Below, in pieces: positions 20,660 to 30,067 of a stretch of 64,000 nucleotides of DNA (position 1 is the first letter of the stretch; each line of letters starts with the position of its first letter). Where the stretch lies: positions 101,334,639 through 101,398,638 of the forward strand of contig CM035438.1 in assembly GCA_020310875.1 (NCBI GenBank), read 5' to 3'. The notes under the pieces were generated by a model, which searched no databases, was not told where the DNA came from, and saw nothing but the letters and a program-made list of their open reading frames with translations. A program made the position numbers and the translations under genes. Source of the stretch: Ceratopteris richardii. Its lineage: Eukaryota; Streptophyta; Polypodiopsida; Polypodiales; Pteridaceae.

Positions 20660-21217
20660 GTGGTTAAGTGCATCTTTTGCTACTTGAGTGGTACTCGGCT
20701 CCTTAGATTGTTTTATCCCAAGGGGGAATCACTACCGCCAGATTTACATGCTTTCTCTCACTCTGACTGGGCTAGTTGCTATGATGCTCGTGTGTCCACT
20801 AGTGGCTTTTACTTCATGCTTGGTAGCTCATGTATATCTTGGTTGAGCAAGAAGCAGCCTACTTTGGCCACTTCAAGTTGTGAGGCTAAGTATAAGGCAG
20901 CTTTCACAGCGGCTATTGAGTGTGTGTGGCTCAGATGCCTTATGGCTGATTTGGGTGTTCATCAATCTTCTGCCACCACCATCTTCATTTATAGTCAGAG
21001 CACATTGGTAGGTCCGAGGAACCTTGTGTTCCATGCTTGCACTAAGCACATTGAGATGCATTGTCATTATGTTAACAAGAGGTTCTCTACTAGAGAGATC
21101 AGCTTGGCATATGTGCCCATGCAGGAGAACATTGTAGACCTTTTCAGGAAGGCTCTACCTAGGGAGAATTTTGAAGCTTTGTGCAAAGATTTAGGCTTAC
21201 TTCATTTTGTTGTTTGA
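20660..21217 (+). pseudogene. Cop-C RNase H
   Basis: 185 open residues with copia RNase H landmarks: FSHSDWASCYDARVSTSGF, ISWLSKKQPTLATSSCEAK, the YSQSTLVGPRNLVFHACTK segment (DN of the usual SDNQSA motif replaced) and KHIEMHCHYV. It ends in LRKALPREN. The catalytic E appears preserved in CEAKYKA; one catalytic Asp position (YSQS for CDNQS) looks lost. The upstream boundary is a stop near 20655. Confidence 0.88.
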
Positions 21218-21277
21218 TTCCACATAGCTTGGCACTTCCTTATACATGAGTGCCACCTCCTTGTTCACCGCATCACT

Positions 21278-21519
21278 CCCAGGGGGATTTGTTGATATAT
21301 TGAGGTAGTGATGTGTATGAACACTCTAGGACCACTGGGGCACTTTTTTCCCTCTTTAGGAGGTTTTTTCCCCCGGCTTGTATATACGCTTACTACCCTA
21401 ATGGGTTACTTATCTTTGTAAATTCTAGTGGTAATACATTTAGTATTGTATGTTGTGCTCCAAGCTTCTTTTTCTTCTTTGTGTTATTTGCATGCTTCTG
21501 CAGACGTCTAACTACAACA
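21278..21519 (+). repeat. Cop-C polypurine tract and 3' LTR
   Basis: CAGGGGGATTT (21279-21289) primes plus-strand synthesis. The LTR is 21290-21519, TGTTGATATATTGAGG to AACTACAACA, then TCCCC. Confidence 0.93.
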
Positions 21520-21524
21520 TCCCC

Positions 21525-21645
21525 CTACCTCAAAACTATCATCTACCTCTTGCGTGATTTTGATGTTGACCTTGGTCTTGGTTACTGTTTCCTCTTCCAC
21601 TTCCGAAACCTCTACCTCTTTCTACCAAACTAGAACCAAGATTTT
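21525..21645 (-). pseudogene. Cop-D linker continuation
   Basis: Continues the acidic integrase-RT linker of Cop-D on the minus strand (EVEEETVTKTKVNIK-like), directly after the TCCCC duplication. It ends where Gyp-E sequence starts near 21650. Confidence 0.6.
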
Positions 21646-21649
21646 CCTT

Positions 21650-22880
21650 GAGTGCTCCCATTATTCAGAAGGATGTGAGCACATGCATGAATGATGTCTC
21701 TCCTAATGACTTCGTTAAAAATGATTCACCATTTTATTCATGTATAGGAGGAATTTTCTTCTCTCGGAAGAAAGACCAAAGGAAACCAATTAAAAAATCC
21801 ATAAAAAAGAAGGAAAAAGATTGCAAGTGTCATGGTTTTCTAGAAAATGCATTTCATATGATTTAACACAATCGATAAAAAAGTAAAACCAACTACACAA
21901 CCACGTCCTCATGATAGCAATGATAAAATGGGAATTGTGTGTGATAAAATACCTTTGAGAGATAAGTCTAAAATTTTTCATACATTCTCTCATTATTTAT
22001 TGAGTTGATAAATTTTGGGAAAGATGATTTTTCTTTTACCATGTGAAATTGAAAGGTTTAAAAGAATAATTTATAATCATTGAAAGGACTTTTGATGAAA
22101 CCAAGTGAGAAACCCCGTTAAGATCCTAAAGTTGTTCCACCAATTATCATCTTCACCATTCCAAAAGCGCCTCGGAATATTCATCCTATTCCCATCCCTT
22201 AAGCTCACATTGTTGAATTGGTAAGGTTTTTTTGAAGAGAAAGTGATTCTTGAATCCTCATCAGACCCATATTCTAATAGGTGGTTCACTCTACTAAAGA
22301 AGAATGGTAAGTTAAGACTCATTCAAGATTTGCAACCCACGAATAAGGTTGCGATTAGAAATGTTGGCATTGGTCATTTTGTTGGTGACTTTGTTGAAGC
22401 TTTTCCAAGACATTCCATATATTCTATGGGTGATCTTTATTCAAGGTATGGTCAATTTCAACTTGCCTTTGACACCATGAAGACTCTAAATGGGTTTGTA
22501 AGAATGTGTACATTGCCTCAAGAGGGCTACTATTTCTGTAGCTCATATGATGAATGCCATGAACATTGTTTTGCATTATTTCATTCCTAAAACTAATCAA
22601 ATTTTTCTTGATGATATTCCCATAAAAGGATGTCTTGAAATTGAAAAGAGTGTTGCATTGTTTGATAATGGATGTAGAAAATTTGTACTTTATCATATCA
22701 ATGATTATGAAAATATTTTGATTATGTTTGAGGAAGTTGGACTAACATTTTCAAAAGAGAATTCAATTTTTGGTGTGAATGAAGTGCTCATTGTAGGCCA
22801 CTTATATGGCTATTATGGAAGAAGATCCTACCCTCCAAATATAGAAATCATTAGTAGAGTCCTTGAGGTATGTACATAAA
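21650..22880 (+). pseudogene. Gyp-E copy 2: protease-RT linker and reverse transcriptase
   Basis: The linker (21650-22240) is Lys-rich and parallels 2390-2691. RT follows in several frames: KKNGKLRLIQDLQPTNKV near 22300, FVGDFVEAF, then SMGDLYSRYGQFQLAFD (the usual DL..GY.Q segment) and a decayed palm with FLDDIPIKG near 22600, in which the two catalytic Asp residues remain. After that come EEVGLTFSKENSIFG and GHLYGYYG. Indels near 22500 and stops break the frame. No gag or LTR could be tied to it. Confidence 0.83.
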
Positions 22881-23480
22881 TTAATGAGGTAAGGCATTTT
22901 CTTGGTGCTTGCTTGTTTTAGTCTATTTGGATTCTTCATTATGCATATGTTGCTAATGACGTGTACCAATTACTAAGAAAACACCAAAAGTTTTTGTGGA
23001 CATATCACCATTCAAGTGTCAAAAAAAAACTTAAAGGCCATTTACTTGAAGTTCTAGTGTTCAGGAAAAAAAATTACAAAATGGTAAGCATATCATCCTA
23101 ACTATTGATACAAGCTCTATTGGCATAGGTTGGGTGATAGGACGAGATGACAATGGTGAACAGAATATGAAATTCATTTTATAGCAAAATTTCTTCATGA
23201 AAGACAAAGTATCCACAAATAAAAATGGAGCTATGGGAATTTGTGACCGCTTTGAAGAATGATAGGGAGAATTTCATTGGAGCTTGTGTCATTGTTGAGA
23301 TTGATTGTCTACCTCTTCTAGGTATGATTATAAATTGTTCTACTCCTGATATTACCATGTTGTAGTCAATTTCAGATATCAAGTTCATCAATCCTGTATT
23401 CATTCACAGTATGGATAAGCATATTCCTATTGTGGACATGCTCTCAAGAGAAAAGTTTGATGAGAGAAATGAATGTAATC
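22881..23480 (+). pseudogene. Gyp-E copy 2: RT connection and RNase H
   Basis: The plus strand shows EVRHFLGACLF, YQLLRKHQKFLWT, then the RNase H start LTIDTSSIGIGWVIGRDD, a decayed REL-type segment (ELWEFVTALKNDRE) and the end DMLSREKFD before integrase. Segments are in different frames with several stops. The family relation to copy 1 is clear from the shared end. Confidence 0.75.
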
Positions 23481-23619
23481 ATGTTAATGTCACTAAAGTT
23501 TTGAATGCAAATTTTCAAAAAGAAAGATTTAATCATGATGAATATGAAAATGAGTGGTGTGACATTGGACAATACTTGAGTACATTCACATTTAATCCAA
23601 AGTGATCAAGAGATAAATT

Positions 23620-24047
23620 TAGAGACGTATAAAAATGTTCTTATGATTTATTTTTGACACAAGGTCACATTTGGAGATATGCAAATGGGAATCTTCACAA
23701 ACCTCAAAGAGTATTGGGTTAGGGAGAGCTTCAAACTAAGGTAATGATGAAAATGCATGGTTCATTATGGGTTCTTCATAAAGGAGTTTTTGGCATGTAT
23801 GAAAAGGTAAGGGAAAAATATTGGTGGGGGAAAATATATGTTGATGTGAGAGATTATGTTAACACTTGTAAGGAATGTCAAATGCACTCTATTTTGCAAC
23901 ATCATGATGCACTTCATCCTACTTATCCATTGAATATCCATTATACATGGGTCATTGATTTAGTAACCATGCCTATTGAATTGTAACAAATGTGTTACAT
24001 TGTTATTAAATGTGAGGACTTAACAAATAATGTAGAAGGGAGAGCTT
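23620..24047 (+). pseudogene. Gyp-E copy 2: integrase, first part
   Basis: Zinc-binding region VLHKGVFGMYEKVREKYWW with TCKECQMHS (Cys pair), then core start HYTWVIDLVTMPIE carrying the first catalytic Asp. A stop follows. The sequence is cut at 24047 by Cop-A2; AGCTT (24043-24047) is the target duplication. Continues at 26090. Confidence 0.85.
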
Positions 24048-25322
24048 TGTGAAGAGATGGATAAGTATGTGTTTGAAGATGAAGAGGTGTTGCAAAATCC
24101 TTGATCTACACCAGCCAAATGAACTCCAGGAGTAGATGGTGGGCCCTTTCAGCTTGCCAATGGATGTATTAGACACCCTATGTACCTTGGAAGATCACTC
24201 TCAAAAAGATAGATCAAAACAGATAAAGTGGAGTTAGCTCAGAGAAGAAAACTTGCTATTCTTGGTTCATACACCTGTCTAGTGTTTTACATAATTCTCT
24301 GAGCACAGCATCAATTAGCTTAATTCCTCTTGGGGAAGTCTAGTTAACTTAAAGAGCTAACTTTCAAGAGTAATCTCATCAAAAAAAACAAACCACACAC
24401 TGAGAATGAGTTTTAACAAGTGATGACATCATCCCGATTTTCACAGGCTGCTACAGAAATAGACCAGTGAGCAGAAAAATCAACATAACTCAAAATTTAG
24501 GAATCTAATGATTACGCAACTTTGTATGTTTATACTAGACAGTAAGCTGAATCCACCAAGCTTTAAATCACTGAATTTGGATAAGTAACCACTGAGACAT
24601 GGCTCTGACAAGATGAGTGAAAAAGTCGGGTACCTGACAGAGAAGTGAAGATGAACAGACCCTGTTGACTTCAAATGAACATAACTGAAGATTGCAACAT
24701 CCAAATGACATGAAAATTTGTGAGCGTATAGTAGCCTTATAGAGCTAACTTTATCAAGTTAAATCACTAAAAAGGAAGCACCAATTTCAGAGAAAACATC
24801 TCTGCAAGCTGACTGAGAAAACTGAGAGTAATGGTAGTGAGTAGTACACTTCACAAGAACATGGAAAGATGAACTCAAATAATCATGAAAATGAAAGTAT
24901 ATTGCTTGTACAATACAATGACTTACTGATACATATGTGTGCCTTGTAATCACACCTTGATATGGCATAAAGCTCAGCTCTTGGAGGTCTTCACATAGGT
25001 CTCTCTAACCACGACTAAAACTGCCATCTATTTATAGTTGAGTTTGGGAGGCTAACTTCCCTCAATCACTCTCCAATCAATCAATGATTGATTTGATTCT
25101 CTACCTACCACGAATCACGAATTCGTGGCTCCTCTTTCCATTCTTGATCATGTGGACTCAACCACTTAAGATTCTCTTACTTTTACATTAAGTAAACTCT
25201 CCAAAAAATTACAAGAGGTAGTTCACAAGTGAACTTTACATAGTCTTCATTTTAAGGCTTTTTTTTAATGACTTTGTGGGACTCAAGCCAATACTTAGGC
25301 TTGTCATAGACTTGCTCCAACA
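24048..25322 (-). repeat. Cop-A2 3' LTR
   Basis: About 1275 bp, near-identical to 3163-4434. Polypurine tract at 25323-25338. Confidence 0.93.
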
Positions 25323-25338
25323 GCTCCCCCTCAAGCCA

Positions 25339-25819
25339 AGTATGCTTGAGGTCTTCAATCTTCCAAGATTACCTGCAAACCTATCATAGCCTTGAATTTG
25401 CAAAGCTTTGTACCATCCAATGCTTTGGTTAGAATATCTGCACATTGTTGATGAGTAGACACATATGATATTTGAATCTCTTTGCTTAGAACCTTCTCTC
25501 GTACATAGTGATAATGAACTTCAATATGTTTAGTCCTTGCATGAAAAATAGGATTAGCAGCCAAATGAATAGAACTCATATTGTCACCAAAAATAGTTGG
25601 AGTTCCAAACTCCAATCCAAGATCTTTGAATAATGTCTTCATCCACATAGCTTCTTGTGTAGCTATGGCAAGACCTCTATATTCAGCTTCAGTAGAAGAG
25701 AGAGCAACTGTGGGTTGCTTCTTGGATGACCATGAAATAAGCTTTGAACCTGCAAAGGTAAGATAACCTGAAGTGCTCCTTCTATCTTCCTTGGAGCCAG
25801 CCCAATCTGCATCAGAAAA
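25339..25819 (-). pseudogene. Cop-A2 RNase H remnant
   Basis: Minus-strand copy of the Cop-A1 RNase H C-terminal half: SSTEAEYRGLA, IFGDNMSSIHLAANP, FHARTKHIEVHYHYVRE and ADILTKAL are all intact. It is truncated at 25819, inside the SDADWA segment, where it joins the 5' LTR remnant. No RT or integrase remains. Confidence 0.9.
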
Positions 25820-26089
25820 CTAACTTCCCTCAATCACTCTCCAATCAATCAATGATTGATTTGATTCTCTACCTACCACAAATCATGAATTCGTGGCTCC
25901 TCTTTCCATTCTTGATCATGTGGACTCAACCACTTAAGATTCTCTTACTTTTACATTAAGTAAACTCTCCGAAAAATTACAAGAGGTAGTTCACAAGTGA
26001 ACTTTACATAGTCTTCATTTTAAGGCTTTTTTTTATGACTTTGTGGGACTCAAGCCAATACTTAGGCTTGTCATAGACTTGCTCCAACA
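25820..26089 (-). repeat. Cop-A2 5' LTR remnant
   Basis: Matches 25050-25322, the outer end of the LTR. It ends CCAACA before AGCTT. Confidence 0.92.
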
Positions 26090-26915
26090 AGCTTTACATA
26101 GCAAAAGTACTCTAAATGTTTGTAAGTTTATCCTTAATTATGTCTTTTATAGATTTGGATATATAGAGAAAGTTGTTGTAGATTGTCGTGAGCTTGATAC
26201 ACAAGAGGCTAGAGATCTTTTTGCAAGGTATGGAACTCATTTGTGTTTGATGATTGCTTACAACCATGAAGTAAATGGTAAGATAGAAAGTGAAATATCC
26301 TCCTGTTGTTGAAGCTATTGCAAATGTTTGTAAAGTTAAGATAATAGAAAGGCCCAAATTTGTTCCTTTTTCTTTGTGGACAACCAAATGACATACACTA
26401 GAACCACTGGACTCATGTCTGTTGAGTTGATGTATTGCCAAAAACCTCTTTTCCCCATTGGATCACACATTATTGCATGGACTTCTCTACCTTGGAAGGA
26501 TAATGCGTCACATGAAGATTTTCTTGCTTTAAGAATTGATACTTTGAACAAGGATTATGAATACATTTATAAAATTAAAAAAAAAAATACAAGACTCATT
26601 TTTATGCCCACAATCCATTTCTATTGATGATTTTGTCTTAGTCTATGATGGTTCTTTTAATAATTAGAATGATGCATGTTGAAAGCTTATCAAAAGATGG
26701 TTTGGGCCCTATGTAGTCACTCATGTTTATGATAATGGAACCTACTCATTAAAAGAACTTGATGGAACTATGCAGAAGAATCCAATAGATGGAAAGAGAG
26801 TAAAATTCAAGAAGGGTGAACTTAAGGATTATATTGGGGATGAGAACATTAATGAGAATTCAAGTAATATTGAAAATGATGAGACTTATGAACATGAAGT
26901 AGATTTTAAAGCATA
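26090..26915 (+). pseudogene. Gyp-E copy 2: integrase, second part and C-terminus
   Basis: Resumes with KSTLNVCKFIL, then VVVDCRELDTQEARDLFARY (second Asp region) and HEVNGKIES (Glu position). It continues to ELMYCQKPLFPIGSHII and SLPWKDNASHEDFLALRI, and after frameshifts to the C-terminal SH3-like tail GPYVVTHVYDNGTYSLKELD and KGELKDYIGD. The D,D,E positions can all be traced. It ends in an acidic tail and stop near 26915. No chromodomain is seen. Confidence 0.85.
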
Positions 26916-28178
26916 AAAAGTGCATTAATTTTTTTTGTTCATTCATTTTTTATAGATAGTTTAAAAAAGAAATAAAAATATTTATGTTTTATTTAACTTT
27001 ATTTTTTTAATCTAAAAGATATTCTGTGTTATGTTTCAAGAAAAAACCATAAAGAAAAGAGGAATCTCCAAGTTCTATTTCAAAATTTCCTTTCATTTGA
27101 AATGATGATGGAAATATTATATAACCTTTGAAATCATTGATTATGATAATTGTGCATTAACTAAGCTTGGGAATATGATCTTTTGTTAAATTGCTAGGAT
27201 ACAAGCTTTGGCATATGGAGAAGAAAGATACATTCAATCGTGTGGAAACCCTCTCCATCTATATACTTCCTACATTAAGCAAGAAATCATATCTATGCAC
27301 CATTGAAATTTTTCTCAATTATCTAAAGTATGATTAAGTAGATCCATATGTCCTCAATGGCTTTCATATAGACACTAATCTTTCACCTATGCACAATAAT
27401 TCATTTGGACATGAGTGAATGTGAGATCATTTTGAATGATTTTCATAAATTGAAGTAATGAGATGGGACAAGCTTATGCATCTACATCAATATTCCACTT
27501 GGCATATCCAAGTATCTTTTCTTTTGCACCATGTGTGGAAAATTTTCACTTCAAGTATGCATGCCTTTGGAATGTCTTGCAAGAAAGACACATGTGTTGA
27601 AATTTAAAACCCATGCACATATCGATTTGCACTCAAAAACTTAAGGTTCTTATTAAATTGTGAGAATATTATGAGTGATTATCCTCTTCAATTAAGAACC
27701 ACTTGAGAGTCATTCAAGACCTCATGATGCATCATAATTTTCTCTCATGCATTTAAGAGTATGCAAATGATAGGGCTTCATTACATGGCCTTGCATGAAG
27801 AAACATCCATTGTTTTACCATGCACAATTTGATATTGATTTCATGAGGAAAGATCATCACTTTTATCTTCCATGCTTGAAGAATTTTATCACTGATGGAA
27901 GTTCTAGAGGAAGCATAGGTTTGGTGGGGAAGATGTGGTAGTGATTGTGGCCATGACCTTTCATCAAGTCATGAAGATGAAGTATTCAAAGCTGATGTTC
28001 AAGATAAGAATTTTGATTTATATTTCATCATCATTGACATGATTTTGATTGAAATCTTGAATGATCAATTGCAAGATTAATTTCTTAGATCATTAAATGA
28101 AAAGGATTGCTCAAAATTTTCACAAAATTTGTAAAACTATTTATTTTCAATCATCAAAATCTAAACCTAAAGCAAACT
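26916..28178. other. AT-rich region after Gyp-E, no gene recognised
   Basis: About 1.25 kb that could include the 3' untranslated region and LTR of Gyp-E. No second copy lies in the window to define LTR ends, and no clear polypurine tract was found. Confidence 0.45.
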
Positions 28179-28406
28179 TTATGCTAGGGCTCTTTGTAAG
28201 CAAGCCTTCATCTCAAGAACACTTCCAAAATGGTAACAATGAGGATGCTTAATAGCTTTCGCTTGATGATGCATTGATTTCTTTCTATCGAGAGCTTTAC
28301 TTGAAGGATGCTCTTTGAGAACTTTCTTAAGTTCAATCCTCTCAACATCTATTTTTGCAACCTGTTCCATTCCTTTAAGGATACCACAAGTAGTGCATTC
28401 ACCCAT
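28179..28406 (-). other. Unrecognised open frame, 75 codons
   Basis: Minus-strand frame with a Cys pair at its start (ECTTCGILKG), a charged helical middle (VERIELKKVLKEHPSS) and a His-rich end (HPHCYHFGSVLEM). No family recognised and no neighbour to give context. It may be a decayed exon, a retroelement piece or chance. Confidence 0.2.
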
Positions 28407-28516
28407 TCATACTTTTCTAGGACTTTCAATATTAGGAAATTCTCTCTTCCAAAGTATTATAAAGTGTGCATATTTAGCATATATCCCCTTAACTCTTCAT
28501 ATTCTCTTTTTAAGCT

Positions 28517-29177
28517 TCATAAACATTTGAAGTGAAATAGAATATGAAAAATGTAATGTTCTAATGCTCTGCATATCATAATGCAAAGTGAAGTAGTTGT
28601 CGTCCAATTAATAGCATTACTAGTAGTTAATCCTTTGTTTGTTTTATCATAAAAGAGAAAAGAGAAACTACAAGTCAAATAACCTTTTTGTACTCTTGCA
28701 AGTTTTGATTCACTTATTGCAGAGGCAATTTTCAAATCGCTTCTATAATGGATAATGCCACATCCAAGTTGGATCACATGATCCCTTCTCTTTGAACTCT
28801 GTGTCTCCTATAGCATCAATATGAGCAACAAGGAAGTTACCATAAGCATCACTATCTAGCTTTAGAGACAAGACTCCCACCAGAGTTATGCAAACACTCT
28901 AAACTACAACAATACTTTACAACATCCTTTTGAACCTAAACAATAGATAAAAGAAATTTTGACCTTCTTTTACAGACCAATCATGATGATAAGATGCATG
29001 GTTCCATAAAAAATAAAGAGCAACAAGTTTTATATACAGTATTGACATTATAGTTAACCTTATGATGAATTTGATTATTACGAACACTAGAGCACGTCAT
29101 CTCTTCAACAGAAGATGTGTATGGTTTAGACACATTGGGACTAACCATATGAGCATGTGGACTATTTCCAACACTAA
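28517..29177 (-). other. Minus-strand coding-like remnants of unknown origin
   Basis: Short open stretches on the minus strand: one carries SPNVSKPYTSSVEEMTCSSV (about 29000-29170), another LKLDSDAYGNFLVAHIDAIG (about 28790-28860), and a third ISESKLARVQKGYL (about 28680-28730). The last two faintly recall a copia pre-integrase region, but the key His and Cys residues are not visible. They lie just beyond the point where Cop-H homology stops. Not identified. Confidence 0.25.
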
Positions 29178-29745
29178 TGTGCAACCAGATAGGCATGTAT
29201 TTTCTCATACCAAGCACGTGGTGCTTGCTTTAAACCATATAATGCCTTCTTTAACCTGCACACCTGGTTTTCATGCCCTTTTTGCACAAAGCCACAGGGC
29301 TGAAAAATATACACTTCTTAATGCAAGTCACCATTCAGAAATGTTGTTTTAATGTCCAACTGATGTACATTCCAACCATGATGGGCTGCAAGTGCACAAA
29401 TGCTCCGAACAGTAGTCATACGGCATGTAGGTGCAAAGGTCTCATCAAAATCAATGCCTCTTTCCTGCGCATAACCCTTGGCAACAAGCCTAACCTTATA
29501 CCTGTCAACTGTACCATCAGGTTTACGCTTCAGCTTGTATACCCACTTAGTGCCAATGGCCTTCTTGCCAGGAGGCAAGTCACATAAAGACCATGTACCA
29601 TTCTTCATTATAGCATCATATTCAGATTGCATAGCAACCATCCAATTTTCTGAATTCTATGCTTCATCAGAAGAAACAAGCTCATTCTCATCACAAAGAC
29701 TAGATGCAGCCATAGCATAGCAATCTGATGCAAAGGAGGCACTAT
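29178..29745 (-). pseudogene. Cop-H reverse transcriptase N-terminal half
   Basis: MQSEYDAIMKNGTWSLCDLP, then KKAIGTKWVYKLKRKPDGT, VRLVAKGYAQERGIDFDETF, HQLDIKTTFLNGDLH and, after a stop, [10 protein letters not shown] and [19 protein letters not shown]. It ends before the YVDD active site, so polymerase activity is impossible. Compared with Cop-C, the [11 protein letters not shown] block is intact here. Confidence 0.9.
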
Positions 29746-29803
29746 GAGAGCGTGAACGAGTACGATATGACAAAGGTGCATCTAATTTGCTATCACGCAA
29801 AGT

Positions 29804-30064
29804 CTACACCAGCCATTTTGGCATAGTTTTTGCATGTTCAATATTAGCTCTCTCATCAACAAGTGCATCATGTAAATCTGCATCAGAAATGGAATGGTCT
29901 GCATCATCATATGAAACTTGCAAAGCAGCACTAGACTGTCCACCTATAAAAAGAGGCATCAAAGTATCATACATGTCTTTGGAGCTAACAGATGTCTCCT
30001 TGGTACATGAAAGCAATGGCTGAATAGCATCTTCCACAAAAACAACATCACGGCTAACCAGAAT
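29804..30064 (-). pseudogene. Cop-H integrase-RT linker
   Basis: Starts after the stop that ends the long upstream frame (30065-30067) and reads ILVSRDVVFVEDAIQPLL, then an acidic Ser/Asp-rich linker. It lies in frame with the upstream polyprotein and is ended by a stop near 29804. Cop-C has lost most of this segment. Confidence 0.8.
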
Positions 30065-30067
30065 GCG

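Larger units (their letters stand above)
16770..21519 (+). mobile_element. Cop-C: Ty1/copia element, plus strand, nested in Cop-D
   Basis: Two LTRs (231 and 230 bp) enclose gag, protease, integrase, RT and RNase H in copia order. Perfect TCCCC duplications flank it (16765-16769 and 21520-21524). The LTRs differ by about one base in seven by hand count, so the insertion is old. The polyprotein carries many stops, a deletion near 19603 and a 23-bp duplication at 19826. Same family as Cop-F and Cop-H. Confidence 0.95.
24048..26089 (-). mobile_element. Cop-A2: internally deleted Ty1/copia element in Gyp-E integrase
   Basis: Starts TGTGAAGAG at 24048, ends CTCCAACA at 26089, with perfect AGCTT duplications (24043-24047, 26090-26094). 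It contains a full 3' LTR, polypurine tract, about 490 bases of RNase H and the outer 270 bases of the 5' LTR, joined at about 25820. It is a sister of Cop-A1 with a larger internal deletion, nonautonomous if ever mobile again. Confidence 0.95.
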
